Shown: positions 24,706 to 48,460, counted from the first letter of the stretch. The stretch is DNA of 64,000 bases from Chanos chanos (GCF_902362185.1 NC_044500.1:39584558-39648557); one strand, 5' to 3'. A program made the numbers and translations. The notes: generated from the sequence alone by a model not told the origin.

Positions 24706-25848
24706 ATGACAAACCACCGACGATCGGCTTTGATCCCCTGTGTTGCTTTACTACTTTATTTGAGCCATGAGAATGCCGGAATCTCCAGTAGGACCCGCAG
24801 CGGCCGTGATGCGCAATTCCCCTCAACCTCATATCCGTCTCCATCGGATAGTGGAGGAGGAGAAGACACAGGGGTAGCCCGAGTGTGGCCCAAACTCTAC
24901 AACTACAATAATAATACTAATAGCAAGGATACGTTTCTTAACAATAGCAAAAATACAAAGATTAAACCAAAAATACAGGATAATTTCAACAGTGAGAATG
25001 GCAATAACAGTACCAACAAGAGCCATACTGATATCACTGTGAAATTTAAAGGGCTATCTCATGCTCTGAGTAGTGCTGTGCAAGAAATGGCTGATGGGGG
25101 ACCTATGTGTGCATATCGAGTGCTAGAGACAGGTGAAGGCGGACAGCTGTGCTTCCGTCAAACACAGCACAACTTCAGATGTCATAGCAGTAACTGCCGG
25201 AAGGTGAAGTCAGCCAGTGGGTCTGTCGTTGCCAATGTGTTTGCCAATGGCAGTGTGCTGATACAGTGGACCCACAAAGAGGGTCAGGGGGCTAAAGAGA
25301 TCCGAAGGAGAGCCGATGGACGAGAGCAAACCCAAGGGAGGGAAGACAAAGCTGAGAAAGCCAGAGCATCAGATCAGAAACATATCCCAGCAACAGGCTC
25401 AGGGGAAGTGTCACGGTCTTTGCCTAACCCAACTGAGGGAGTTTGGCAGGGTAGACAGGCTGGGTTCAGGCTGACCTGCTGGTGGAACGGCAGCTACACC
25501 CAGTTTGAGTGTGCAGGTGTTCACCTAGGAACCAGCTGCAGGGACTACCTGCTGAATGAGCTTCATGAGAATGTTCCCTACCGTATCTGCCTGCATCCCC
25601 TCTTTCAGCCTCAGGCCCGCCTGGGAGCAGGACTTTTGGATGAGACCAGTGCATGTGTTGAGTTCAGCATCTCTCCCACAGGGATGCAAGATATCGTCAT
25701 CGCCATGACAACGGTGGGAGGAGCCATCTGCGTGATGCTGGTCATCATCTGCCTGCTAGTGGCGTACATCACTGAGAACATAATGAGTCCTGCAACACAG
25801 CACTCTCTCACCACTCAACGTTCACACCATACACGCAGTCATCACTAA
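24706..25848 (+). CDS. fndc10: Fibronectin type III domain-containing protein 10, single coding exon
   Basis: Predicted type I membrane protein of 380 residues; function in the family is poorly known. N-terminal signal peptide (about 1-24, core LIPCVALLLYL), then a spacer very rich in Asn with several N-glycosylation sites (about 62-106), the FN3-like ectodomain with paired cysteines (CAYRVLE, QLCF, RCHSSNCRK, LTCWWNGSY, CAGVHLGTSC, YRICLHP), one transmembrane helix (about 330-355) and a short His-rich tail. The conserved juxtamembrane and membrane segment (SPTGMQDIVIAM, VLVIICLL) is the clearest link to FNDC10. A charged insert of about 60 residues interrupts the ectodomain, so the protein is much longer than the human one (about 226 residues as I recall). 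AATAAA at 26533-26538. The neighbour ssu72 matches the human locus. Confidence 0.88.
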   Translation: MTNHRRSALIPCVALLLYLSHENAGISSRTRSGRDAQFPSTSYPSPSDSGGGEDTGVARVWPKLYNYNNNTNSKDTFLNNSKNTKIKPKIQDNFNSENGNNSTNKSHTDITVKFKGLSHALSSAVQEMADGGPMCAYRVLETGEGGQLCFRQTQHNFRCHSSNCRKVKSASGSVVANVFANGSVLIQWTHKEGQGAKEIRRRADGREQTQGREDKAEKARASDQKHIPATGSGEVSRSLPNPTEGVWQGRQAGFRLTCWWNGSYTQFECAGVHLGTSCRDYLLNELHENVPYRICLHPLFQPQARLGAGLLDETSACVEFSISPTGMQDIVIAMTTVGGAICVMLVIICLLVAYITENIMSPATQHSLTTQRSHHTRSHH

Positions 25849-26990
25849 CACTACCCACATTCACCTTGTCACCAGTGCCACTCATTATCTGTTCACTCCA
25901 ACGAGAGGAACTCTTATGTTTACTTTTACTGTAAGTTCATACCCATCACAGAACAAACACTATAGTCCTCGTTAAGGGCCACACTGTTACGGAGATTAAC
26001 TCTGAGCTATACATCTACACACATAGCAAAAACTATATCACAGGTAACCAGTTCATTTCCTTGTCTGTGACTGTTCAGCACTGAAATATGTCTGCTCAAT
26101 CAATGTCATCAACCTCTGTGTTTACCATTATCAACAGGTTGTTAAGAGAAAAAGAGAGGCACACAACACAGCTGGTTCCAGGTTTGAACTATTCTTGGGA
26201 GAAAATCAAATGTAAAAATTTTCGATTGCAATCGTGGTCCTGATATCAGAAAAAATATGTTCTTGTTTGCAAGTGTGGTTGAAAAGAAACTATCCGTAGG
26301 TCTGTCTTTCATAGTATGGAGAGAAACACTGTTTTTCAGCGATAGTTTCAAACTTTAACGTGCTCAGTTCTAATAGTTAGAGACAATACAGCGTATTTAT
26401 GCCTTACCTTTTCACAACTGTTATTCAGAAATAGTAATACACACTGTGGGCCACTGTGAACACACATCATAAACAGGTCTACAGTCAGTTCTATACTGTG
26501 CTTTTCTTCTGTATTATAAATCCTCTGTGCTTAATAAAAGATGAATAGTTGTTAAGCGAATCTGTGTATGATTTGTCTTTGAGACCTGTTTGCAATGTCA
26601 ACATCAATTCATTGTTACTGGAAATATGCCGAGACTATTTAATACATCGCAATCAGGAAATCGCCATCGTTACCGAAAGGAGGGCAGAAGCAGTATTCGC
26701 TATCAGCCCGTTCTTACAGATGATTGGGTGACGCAATACCCATCCCCCAACTAAGACCCTGCCCTTCTGACTAACGTCAGCAAGAGAGTCTTAAATTACC
26801 TTCCGCCATTTTAGACGTCTTTAACCACAATAGAATCAGTCAGAGAGAAGCTTGTTCTCTCTTCGAAGACACTTTAACAAGTAGGCACACGGGTCGTTCA
26901 TGTGTAAATTAGCAACATTCTCGTAGCATTTACTTATTTTTTTAAGTTTCAGTGTTTTATTTGTGGATTTGTGTTTTCAAGAGAAGCACG
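25849..26990. other. fndc10 3' UTR and ssu72 promoter
   Basis: fndc10 3' UTR to the AATAAA at 26533-26538, then about 450 bp to the ssu72 start. The short spacer contains a YY1-type element near 26803 and other unmarked promoter sequence. No other gene. Confidence 0.6.
26803..26813 (+). promoter_or_regulatory. YY1-type promoter element before ssu72
   Basis: CCGCCATTTTA matches the YY1 core found just downstream of transcription starts of many housekeeping genes. It lies 180 bp before the ssu72 ATG and probably marks the transcription start area. Confidence 0.45.
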
Positions 26991-29900
26991 ATGCCGAGCC
27001 ACCCGCTGCGCGTAGCGGTTGTGTGCTCGAGCAACCAGAACCGCAGCATGGAAGCACACAACATTCTCAGGTAACGACGATGGATGAAGAGAATAAACAG
27101 AACGTCAAGTCGAATGGAGAAATACCTCTGTCATTCAGCATTCGGTTTTCCCAGGAGTTCAGCACCTAAATCTTTAGTGTCTCTGACTTCTCTCTTTCTA
27201 ATCGCATCAGCAAAACTGACAGGGACAGATTTGTGTGACACAGGGGAAAAACTGTCCAGTAACACGTTTCAACACATTTTGCGACATAAACGTTATTTTA
27301 ATTAAGTTGCTGTTAGTTTACTTCTGTGAGATCAGAGCATTTTCTTCTACTGGAACACGGAAGCAACGAAACCTTTTTTGTTTCCCGGCTTTACCGGAAA
27401 CTGCATGGTTGGAGAGTTAGCTTACATGATGACAAAAGCACTGGAAGTAGAGTGCTAGCTAGAAAGTTCTCTTGTTAGGTAACAGATCAGTTGATAGGTT
27501 TTTTTTTTGTTTTGTTTTGTTTTTCAACTTTTCTTTTAAACTCAGCTTAAATGTACAACCTATACTCACCAGAAGTCTGAGGGCAGAGTAGCTGATGACA
27601 TTACATAATTACTGAACAATTGGGAGGAGTGGTAAGTCTAAATTATTACAGTAACTCTTAGTGTCTAGCAGGGAGGTTCTTACTCCAGTGAGTGTTCAGG
27701 TAAGTTATTGCAGTTATTTATAAGTAAACCATGGGATGCCAGTTTCTGTGATTTTTTTTCAATGGCGTTTCTCCTCTCTCTGTGTGTCAGACTATTCTTT
27801 GTGCACCAGTACTCTTTTCTTTCAGTCACCACTGTGGCCTCTTACCCACTCTCTGTCTCTGCAGCAAGCGGGGCTTTGACGTGCGCTCCTTTGGGACTGG
27901 GACACATGTTAAATTGCCAGGGCCAGCACCAGACAAGCCCAACGTGTATGACTTCAAAACCACTTACGAACAGATGTACAACGACCTGGTCCGCAAGGAC
28001 AAGGAACTGTATCCCAGCACATGCGTCATAACATGCGCATACATACATACATACACAAACACACATCTCACTTCCACATTTACACACATCAGTACACAGT
28101 CTGTCGCTTTTTTAGGGTCTAAATAGTTGGGAACTACAGAGGAAGGGTGTAATGGGACAGAAGTTGACATCTAGTGTCATTCGCTTTTCTTCGTGCGTAC
28201 TCACTCAGTTTGGGATGCAGGTCTGACACACTTGAATGCGCTTACAGCACCTTTCGCACTATAGTCGACTCAACTAGATGTGACCTCAGAATACACAAAA
28301 CTACATGTTTTGTTTAAGGCCCAGCACCAACTTGTCTGACTCTGTGAATGATCAGATCCTTGTTACGTTGACAAAGAGATGTTAATACAGAGCTTGAGGA
28401 AACATGCCTAGTGTTCAACTGAGACCAGGCAAACGCTGCAGTAGAATTTCTCAACTTCACCTGAATTTTTTTTTTTTTTCCAAGGCTGACTCATGACATT
28501 CCTTGCAGGAATGTTTAAAATGATCCGTTTGTTAAAAGCTGTGATGAAAACACGTATTTTTCTTCTATTACATCAGAACAACCTGTTTTTAACTGACCGT
28601 GTAGCATCCAGTTCCTTCATTTCCCTAATAATATAGATTTGGGGGTTAGTGGCAAATGAAAATCTGAAAGGATCAGGTGGCTAAACCGGTCAATCTTGCT
28701 GCTGTTAGTGACTCAAACCTGCCTAAAGAGTTACCTACAAGGATGTTTTTGAGGGCAAATCGTATGTAAAGTAGCTACGTGACAACCTATCTTTGAAAAA
28801 TCTTGATCAGACATCTAAAATAATTAATTTTAACATCATTAGTGTACTACATTATTGCAGTGTCATCCATATATTGCATACTTAGGCTTTTTTTATCCAA
28901 TGGGCTAGTTAAAAAAAACTGGACATAGTCCCGCCCTCACTGTAGAAAGCAGGTCCTTTTCTGTAAATTTCAAAGTAAAAGTGTTTATTCTATTTTTTGT
29001 CTAAATATCAGAATCAGTAGTATATGCAGCCTGTGTAATGAAAAGTATTTAATGTCCTCATTTATATTTTTGACCTAGGAGACTGTGTTACTTTTTGAGC
29101 CCTATGTTGCAGTCACAGTTATTTTGGGGTGTGAATTCAGAGACAGCTTTGTCACCTAAAAATAATCTGTTAGTATAATGTAAAAATATTATACTAGCCA
29201 CAAGGTAGCACATGACTTAGACTCTTGACTGTTATTGGCCGGTATCCTCCTCTGCACATAGAAAATAGCATTAGGTATTAAGTTTCTTTTTGTAGAGGAA
29301 ATCTTCATAGTGTTGAATCTCGAGACATTTTGGAGCCGTTTTAACTTGGTGTGGATCAGTGATGTCTGTAACCCTCTGAACTCCACCACTTCCAACTTCA
29401 GCTCAAAGTTCAGTTACATTTATTCACCAGATCAGTCTTACAGTATCACTGCATAAACATCTGTGCAGATTTATCATTAGAGATCTCTATACTTCTTCCT
29501 TTTGAATTTATTCCAGAGCACCTGATTCATTTTCATCAGGGCTTTTTTAGTTTAAGAACCTTCAAGAACAACAGCAGGAATGGACTAGGGAAATGTGTTG
29601 GAAAGAGACAATTTCTCTTTCCACACAAACTCTTTCAAGGAAACTATTTCTTAACACACCCTATTAGCAACTTTGTTCCTGCTTAATTAAAATTAACCTA
29701 TTAGCCAGGTATGTGCACATAATTGCATTTCTGTGAACTTGAGCAAATAAAAAAAAAAAAAATGTAGAATTTGGTCCAATAATCTGTAAATTTCAGTGAC
29801 AGTGATTATGTGGAAGAGAAGAGTATTTCAGTGTTGTGGGGTAATTACTGTGTATTTTTAGTCAGTATATGAGATACAAACATGAAGGAGGAGAATGATG

Positions 29901-32454
29901 GCTAATGCTATAGGTTACTGCTCTGTAAGTTTGTGCACAGAACTTGCTGGTATCAATAATGCCACTAATAACTCTGACTCCGCTAACCTTTTTTTTTTTT
30001 ACACTTGGGCCCCAATTATTTGCCAGAGCGTGACATGGGCCGAATTCAAGCATAGACATTAAGTATATTTTTCAGCTTTAGGCCAGTTGACCTATTGTAG
30101 TACATTCAGAGAAGTACAAGATGGAGCCTTTTACCTTATTTATTTATTTATTTTTCCAATCTTCATTGGGCTCCTAACTGGGTAAATTATTTAAACACTC
30201 CTATGATACATCAGTATAATTTGTGTTTAGGTCTCATTTGTTGAAATGCTAACATGAAACAGCATGCTAATGCAGTGAGCCACAGAAGGCCATGATGCAG
30301 CAGGTTAAGCAGTCTGTTTTTGTTTTTTGTTTTTTGTTTTGTTTTGTTTTTTTAACTTAAGATGCAATTTCATCAATTAGCAGAAGTGTTCCTGCACTTG
30401 GACAGCAGTGGTACTAAAATTAATGACAGGTCCAAGAAAGATGGATACTGTGCTAATGGAGCCAGTATCCATTTAATCCACAGAAAACCCATTACTGGTT
30501 CCCCTTAAATCTAAACAGAATTCAACTTAGATGTGTCCCTGCAGGACCTTTTACACCTTCTGCATTTCAATTCGCTTGTTTTTAGTTTTGTTTTGTGTAT
30601 TTATTTTTTTGCAGTGACTTTCACTGGAAGTTTCCCTTGAAGTCTGTCACAAAGTAAATATTGAGGCATGTGCGTTAAGAATTTGAATTTAGATGTCAAT
30701 AGGGCAAAAGAGGAAACGTACATGTGTTAAGCAGCAACAAAAGAATTGTAGGATTTCGAGTAAAATAACTTTCTGAATACTTGGGGTTTTTTTTTCCAGC
30801 AATGATTATCATCATTGACATTGTATAATTATAGAATATTCTTAGATATACCAGCAAATTAGATTCACACAATGTTAGAAAATACTAAATTTATTCTTAA
30901 AATACATTTTGTAATGGAAGGACGTTCTTCTCTGCTCACTGTGCAACTTAAGTTTTTGCGAAAGCTTTCAGAGGCACTGAATAATTCTTCCACAAGTCTT
31001 GTTTATGAAATAGTAACAAAGGAGACTTGGGATTCCTCACATAAAAAAGGAGGAGCATGGAAAGCATTATCAGATTACTACAGCGGTTGACTATGAGAGT
31101 GAAATGGTCTGCAAAATTTAATATAGCAAAGATCTTTAGATACTGAGTGAGATGACTTGCTTCACTACAAACTGTACATTCACTGGTAGAGCTTGGTATC
31201 TGATCTCCCAGATTAAAGAATTCAGCATTAAAAATAATGATATCAGTATTGAACTCCTGTATGAATGTTGGTTGACCACTAGGGGGCACTAAATGTATGT
31301 CTTTCAAAGTGCAACGCTAGGTGCATGTAAATTGTTTGGGACTAAGATAACATTAATCATAACATTATTTTTTAAGAACTAAACAGTGGGCATGGTGTTC
31401 TAAAATTAGGCTGAAGACTTTTACCATCTTTGAGCATACTAAGCATATCATTGATCAAATTTGGTTCATCTGACGATTGTGTTGACGTAATAAATCTTTG
31501 CACAATTATTTCCAATTTTGTCGGTGTCTGTACAGCTTCATGTGCTGTAACATATAGTAGAGATAAACAGCCAATGATAATGTTTTTACTGTTTATTGAT
31601 GTTTTCCTCTTTGTTAGATAAAGCTTAGCCTTTGTCAGTTTCCTTGACTGAAAGTTCACAGATACACACAGAACGGTATCCTGCATATGTTGGATCGCAA
31701 CAAGCGTATCAAGCCCAGGCCCGAACGCTTCCAGAACTGCAAAGACCAGTTTGACCTGGTCATAACCTGTGAGGAGCGGGTTTATGACCAAGTCTTGGAG
31801 GGTGAGCATAACAGATTTACTGAGAAAGACATTGAAGTGCTGTCATGAAGCTTATCATAGAAGCTCATTTTGTATGTTTGGAACAAGTCGTTATCTGTTT
31901 ATTTCTCATGTTTCACACCTTTCCCCCTCAGACCTTAACTCCCGGGAGCAGGAGACCTTTCAGCCAGTGCATGTAATAAATGTGGATATCCAGGACAACC
32001 ATGAGGAGGCGACACTAGGAGCGTTCCTCATCTGTGAGCTGTGCCAGTGTGTGAGTGAAGCAGAGCTTTTTAATTGTCAAAGGTGTACCAATGCATTGAG
32101 CAGCAGTGAGTCTCAGGACTGCAGGGTTAAAAAAAAGTTTACAAGAGTACAGAGACTGATTGGCTTCCCAGAGTGTGTGGGACTCCACTCAGTAATGTTT
32201 TCAAGGCAAGAACAGTGAGTGTGTTATAGTGTTTTTGTACTGCAAGTGGTACCTGAAGATCTGTTTTGCCTGCCTAATTTTTGTATTGACAAGCTGAAGT
32301 ATTGGTTTTAAACTGAACGCTCAGTAGAGTTTCCCCCTCTTTTCCCGGACAGATTCAGCATACTGACGACATGGAGAACGAGATAGACGAGCTGCTTCAG
32401 GAGTTCGAGGACAAGAGCAGTCGGCCTTTCCTGCACACAGTGTGCTTCTACTGA
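26991..32454 (+). CDS. ssu72: RNA polymerase II CTD phosphatase SSU72, 5 exons
   Basis: Protein phosphatase that removes phosphate from Ser5 and Ser7 of the RNA polymerase II C-terminal domain, within the 3'-end processing machinery. Exons 26991-27070, 27865-28008, 31662-31801, 31932-32050 and 32353-32454 encode 194 residues, the same length as the human protein, with all phases consistent. The active-site CX5R loop is CSSNQNR at residues 12-18, and the Asp loop lies in [12 protein letters not shown]. The C terminus is HTVCFY. The exon 2 donor splits a Leu codon (GAA CT|GTATCC); reading straight on would end in intron CA repeats. Intron 2 is 3.65 kb and carries a CTCF-like site. Highly conserved; certain. 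Confidence 0.97.
31276..31290 (+). promoter_or_regulatory. CTCF-like site in ssu72 intron 2
   Basis: CCACTAGGGGGCACT, preceded by TTGA, fits the CTCF core consensus at nearly all positions on the plus strand. Confidence 0.55.
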
Positions 32455-34861
32455 CCACTAACGCTGTTCAGATCCCCCCTCAAACCTCTCAGAAACACAT
32501 ACACGTTCAGAAACGATTACAGTTTACTCAACCAGATGCAATGGCCACTTAAACATGCAGTATCGGGTGTTTAAGTAATGGCTTTCTGTGCTGTACCGAA
32601 GGAGAAAAAAAAAAAAAAAAAGAGCCCTCCCCTACTTTACGCAGCCATGTAGTCACCCTTATATCACCAAGAGGATATTACTGCCATGCTGCATGAGCTA
32701 TGGCCATGGCTACAGTTTTACTGCTATGTGCTGGATACTGATATGAGATCAAAGAACTCCCATCAGTGAATAGCACTCACGTGTGCATGTGCTCTTATTC
32801 ACGTATACATAGTTTCATGAGTGCACACGCTGACACACACACACACACACACACAAGGCTTGCCCCCCAATCCTCCCACCCCTCACGGATACCTTGACAG
32901 ACGCCTTTTTGAAGTCAGCCACGGTTGAGCTGACATGAGATGAGCATACCCCCACTGGTTTTTTTTTGTTTAGTCGGCAATCATCCTTTTTTATGCCCCT
33001 TATCCTTCAAGTCAAGGTCAACTCAGAATATACGGAAGGGGGGGGGGGGGTAAAAAAAAAAAATCACTTTTATTTTCAACAGATCTGCCCATTCAAACCT
33101 GTTCTTGTGTCTAAAACCTTTAAAAAAAAACACGCAGGACGATGGTTTTGCACATCTTAAATCTGCAATGGTTATTTTTTATTTCTGTCTCTTATGACAA
33201 TGAATTGATTTTCTGTTATTGCTATAATTATTTTTGATTGCTGAGTCTGATTTATGTGATGTTTACACACAAATGTGGGAAGTGAGTGGTAGCACTATTC
33301 AGGGGAGTACATGAGAGACTGTGGTGTGAATGAGCGATGAAGTCCAGTGTGTGATGCTGTCTGGGTGTGCTTGCTTTAAAAAGAAAGTGTTTTTACTTGG
33401 AGGATAATTATGAACATTCTGGCTGACTATGAGGTTCTTATAACTTCTTTGATTTCTTTATTTGTTTAATAGCTATTCAAGCCTCAGATTTGATACCTAT
33501 TCAGGTGTTTCTTTTTTCATTTTGTAAATTTATATGAATGAAAATATAAAGTAATTGTAAACTAAGAGTGCAGTCCAGAGTGCCTGAAATTCTTTGTGTA
33601 AATACTATGCTAAAAAAAATAAATAAATAAATATCTAGGAATGGCCATGAATCAAATATGTGCTTTTCTGTATGTGATAAATACTTAATCATCTAAATGC
33701 AGCCTGTATGTTTCAGCAGGTGCAGTGCAAGAGTCATTTGTGTCAGTTGACTGGGTTGGTGAACAACTGCCCTTGTGGAGTAAAATATACTTTTCACTAA
33801 AGCTGTCTCTCCTTTGCTCAGTGGTAGAGAAGTAGCTAATCAAGATAATGGGTTGCTACACACTCGCTGCGGTTACTATGCCAAGCAGAGCCCTGTCCAG
33901 TAAATCCTGCTGGTGCGAAATGAGAATTTACGCTTGTCAGTCGTAGCAGGGATTCTGGTTTATGACGAAACAGCACCCGTTTCAATCATCTAATGCGATG
34001 TCGCCTGCAGGTACAATGATGTGATGAGCAGTGGATACAACGTAGCGGGAATCGAGTCAGCATTGTAACCACATCTGCATGTAGGCAGAGTTTACATTGT
34101 CAATACAGTCTGTTATAGCCTACACCTTTCACTTGCCTTTCCCAAATCATTTTGGCAAGAAGAAATATGCCATTCACGAGGATAATTAAATTAAAATGTT
34201 TAACGTGCATCATTTGCATCAGGCTGTTAGTGCGGTCTCCGTTTTCTGAATCGTGGGGTGGGAGGATCTTGATGTCATTTAATTCAGCCGCGGAAAACTG
34301 TAGTCTGATTTATCGGAGGAAAATATTTTCATTACCAAACTAGCTGTTAAATTTGAAAAAATCGGCGGAAATACACAAATTTAGAACGACGGTAGTTTAA
34401 TACAGTAAGGTGCGTTTCATAGGCGACTTTTTTCTTGTAAGTGCTGGTAAATATTCTACGCAATAAGGGGAGCTGGCTATTGTAGACGGTTTTGAAGCGC
34501 AGTGAAATTGTAGGCTAACCAACAGGCACCTCATGTAGAGACAGTGGTTATACTCCCTTTGACGCGTTTTCCTTCGACTGTCAAGTTGATAGCAACACTA
34601 CACCAACGTTAAAGCTCAGATGCCTCACCATCAGAGCCGCAGGTGTATGTGTCATTAACACGGGCTGAAGAGAGGGAGAGAGCGCGGCCGAACAGTGTGC
34701 TGCTGACGAATAACCCCCTAGAATCAAGACATGGGGGTCGGGCGCGGTAAGGTTGTTTTTATGAATGCCTTCAGTCGGGATTTATCGTGCGGCCCAGGTG
34801 GAACCTCAGGCTAGACGTCGGTAGCGAGCAAAGATCAGCAAGTTTGGAAGTTTTGATACAT
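32455..34861. other. ssu72 3' UTR and ssu72-tmem240 spacer
   Basis: ssu72 3' UTR with poly-A, CA and G-run tracts; a cluster of AATAAA signals lies near 33618. From about 33.8 to 34.86 kb the sequence becomes less AT-rich, with CpGs, fitting the promoter and 5' UTR of tmem240. A short upstream frame begins at ATG 34761. No further gene. Confidence 0.5.
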
Positions 34862-39593
<4,732 letters not shown>

Positions 39594-41817
39594 TTCCTGG
39601 ATGCTCTCTGTACCACTGTGCCGTGGTCACCATCTGAACTTCAACCCACACAACCCCTTGTCCTGGTAATCCAACCCCCCCCCCACCGTTCAGTGTTGAA
39701 AGCCTTCAAAGCTCCCTTTGACACCACAGAGAAAAGGACAACAAAGGTCAGCGAGATCCGGATATGTGCATTTTTGATGAAACAATTTGTGCTTCGTTCT
39801 GTAGTCGTCCTGTTTTGAAGTCTAAAAGAGTTTTAGGCTTTAGTTGGGCATTGGAGACCCACTTTTTAATGAAGAAGAAAAAAAAAACCCCACAAATATA
39901 TGTAAACTTTTCACTAGGGAAATCTAATTTTGATGAGTAAGTATTTGTTTTGCCTGCAGTGGTCTGTTTTTAATGAGTCTTGTTGGAAAATGTTCATTTT
40001 TAATTGAGATGGGTGTACATACAACCTTTGGGATTCCATTTCTAGAGGGATATTTATGTACTTGGAAATGTTTGTGCCTATTTTAGAAATTTTTGCATGT
40101 CCATACGGATTTTATGAGAAGGAGTGAGGGGATCTTTAGCTGTGGGGGCTGAGTTTTTACATTTGCATGGGTGGGTTTCACACTATTTTTCTTTGGTCTA
40201 AATATTGTAAATATATATTCACAAGGTTTTATGGACAATTAGCTGTAGGAAACAATACTTTTTTTCAGTGAAAATTTGAAAATGATATGGACAGAAGATT
40301 CACAGGTGAAAGAAATAGAAAAGACAGTTACTTAAAGCGTTCCGCCCATAAGGAAGTGAAAGTCTGTCCACTGATGTTCTTTGTAACAATGATAAGAAAA
40401 TGAGATGTGTTTACATATGGTAATGTGCAACTTGTCTTATCTGCCATGTGGTTCTTTGTGCAAAAACTGCATAGATCCTCCAGTTAGTGTCTGACACAAA
40501 TGTATTCATACCCAGCATCAGCTCATAGTTAAAAATGAAGACATTAAATTTCAATGATGTGAATCATCAAACCTGTTTAGGAGACTTTACGGTACTTTGC
40601 CAAGAAACAGAGCATAAACAAAAGTGTCAAGTCTCAGACTCTTTTGTATAATTAATTTTGTAATGGGAATGATTTAAGTGTTTCATAGTCTTCCTGCTGA
40701 ACTTTTAATAGGGTGTGTTTTTGAGTTGGAAACACTCAAGAGTGTTTTCAAAGAACCTGAACAAATTTGACCAGCCAAAGTGTATAACATCCTAACTGAC
40801 TCTTCCTGTTTTCGTTTATGGATAAATAAGATTTTAAATTTGACTTAAAAAGCTTAGTATACCAGCTTTTTGAGTGGCCCCAAACAAGATACCATAACCA
40901 AATTGTCTGCCCGCATTTATTCATAATGGAGAAATGGAATCTAGCTGTGTAACATCTTGAACAATTGTGAGTAGTCAAATGCTTTAATGAATTCATGGAA
41001 AGATTAAGTTCCTAAACAAATAGTGCTGACGTGTGAGCTTTTGAAGTCTGTTCAAGTTGTGTGTGTGTGTGTGTGTGTGCGTGCGTGTGTTCCTAGTGCT
41101 GTAATGCATGTGTGTATCAGTCTGGGGGGTTTTGGGTGACTGAGGTGTAATGTGTAGACCAGCTGGGATTGGAGAGGACGCTGTTTTACTTCCTTAACGC
41201 GCTCCTCCCTCTCCTCTCCCTCTCTGTCTGTATAGGTTTTGCTGTTTTGAAGATCAGTGTCTGTGTTTGAATAAAGGTGCCACTGGAGTTTGAATTCTGA
41301 CTGTTTTTTGGTTTTGTCACATCACTGAGATTCATGAATCCTTTTTGTTCTTCCTTTGAAGAAATAAGGTTGTCAACATGAGAAGTAACACGAGAGCAAT
41401 TCATTTTTAAAGAAATGAAGGTTATTTTACTATTATTCATAAAAACATATTCATCGTCTTACATTAGTTTAACACGTTTGTTTTTTTTCCTGTCAGCAAG
41501 GCTGTTAATAGTGCATTGTTTAAAAGTAAAATACAATGACAGACGTTTTACAGCTGAACACATGGGTTTTTTTGACACTGCCCACACCACTCTTTAGTTT
41601 CATTAAGTATACTGTAAATTTGATCTGCACAGTCTCTTCCACTCTGCTGGCATACACTGGTGCGCGTGCGCACACACACATACACATACACACACACACA
41701 CACATACATACACACAGACGACCGACAACAAGTGACAGCAGAGGTTCTTGTGGTGGCTTTCATGGGGTGTCTACCTATGCATAGTGCACTGTGTGACCTT
41801 GAAACTTCATCTGTCCT
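39594..41817. other. Convergent tmem240/atad3 intergenic region
   Basis: About 2.2 kb between the tmem240 and atad3 stop codons. A plus-strand AATAAA at 41270-41275 could end a long tmem240 3' UTR. GT and CA repeats lie near 41059-41085 and 41672-41718. No coding sequence seen. Confidence 0.55.
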
Positions 41818-46966
<5,149 letters not shown>

Positions 46967-48460
46967 TTTTCGCGAACTAGAGGTAGAGTTATCTGTACCT
47001 GTCAGCCACGATGAGTAGCAATAAGTCAGTCACCGACCACCACCGTCAGGCTTCCTCTACACGCGTGTCACGCTGTCTCGTTTTGCGCAAGTGCATAATC
47101 TCACGTTGAGCAAAGCTCTGCCCTGATTGGCTATACCGCTTGTCCTTACTAGAGGTCACAAATAAAGCCACACCCGCGAATTCAGTATGGTAGCTCCAAA
47201 GGGTCTAAAATAATGCGTATAGAAAAACTCTGAGAATGAATGAAAAGACTTACGTGACGGGTACACGAATTGCATCACATCAGCAAAATCGACTTTGGTA
47301 AGTAGGTGTTTTGCTTTGCAAACGGTTGTGAAACATTTCGCATAACCGTTTAAAATACGCATAAACTTAATGAGGCCCTGCTGCACTTTTTGTACACGTT
47401 ACACCATGTTGAACAAAATACAGATGGAAGTAATCACAACTCCAGTCTTTCTAACAGCTTTGAAACCACTTCAACCATCTATATATGAGATTAGTGTAAA
47501 TAGATTAGAGATATCTACTAATTCGTGATAGAGTTATTAACGACAGCTCAACGAATCAATCGATTAAAGTGTGCTTTAATGATCAAAGGAGAATCACTCT
47601 CGTATAGTATGTCTGAACTACTATGAAAACTGTACTGTCTGTGGATGAACTTTTCCAAGTTTTTTTTTATTATCTGTATAATATAGCGGATGTGATGACA
47701 CTTAAGACATTCAATTAAAAAGAAAATTTTTGCTCATCACAAACAGTAAAGCACATACTCACCAACAAGAATAGACTAATACAAGAACATGATCTGCACT
47801 TTGTGTAATAAAAAACTGACTCAACCCATTCATTCTAAGAGAGCAGCTGTTCCAGAAAACTGGATGAAACTAATTATTTCTTCCAGACTGAGTTTAAAGT
47901 AAAAACTGAAATGTAATAAACTGTCAAATCTGAGCTGTGTGGTGATGCCTGGCAACTCTTTTGTTACACACTTCCTTTTCTGAAAATATTAACCAAAAGA
48001 AAAAAGAAAAAAATGTGGCTTTCAGTATAAGAGTAGAGTACGTTTACTGTTTATACTTTTATTACTAAATACTTTATGAAAAACATAACAGCGTACTACT
48101 TCAGCAAAAGACAGTAAAACAAAGCTGGATAAACATCATTTATTGACAAAGAATTATATATATTTACATAAACAAACACAAGGCATTACAAATAAAAGGT
48201 CAAGTCATGTCCCTCTGAACTCACAAAATCACTGTCCCTCCCAACTTTTCAGGTACTGCATGGCTCCTGTGAAACGCCTCTGAACGAGGTTAGACTCTAT
48301 CCATATTGTGGTTCCCATGAAACTGGACATTGCTATTTAGTGAGGTCTACATCAGCTGGATACTGAGGAAGGAAAATCTGTAACAGGATGAAACAGTTAT
48401 CCTGTCTTTGGGGTACACAAACATGGAGTCCACTGGAACAGGTTGGCAGACAATACTGGA
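46967..48460. other. atad3 promoter and mrpl20 3' region
   Basis: Upstream of atad3 the first 200 bp have CpGs and are the likely promoter. The rest is AT-rich. A minus-strand poly(A) signal for mrpl20 (TTTATT on the plus strand) lies at 48139-48144. No other gene. Confidence 0.55.
48139..48144 (-). promoter_or_regulatory. mrpl20: Poly(A) signal for mrpl20
   Basis: AATAAA on the minus strand, about 320 bp past the mrpl20 stop. Confidence 0.45.

Noticed and set aside
30872-31090. 72-codon frame in ssu72 intron 2
   Set aside because: AT-rich intron, no splice borders, no known domain.
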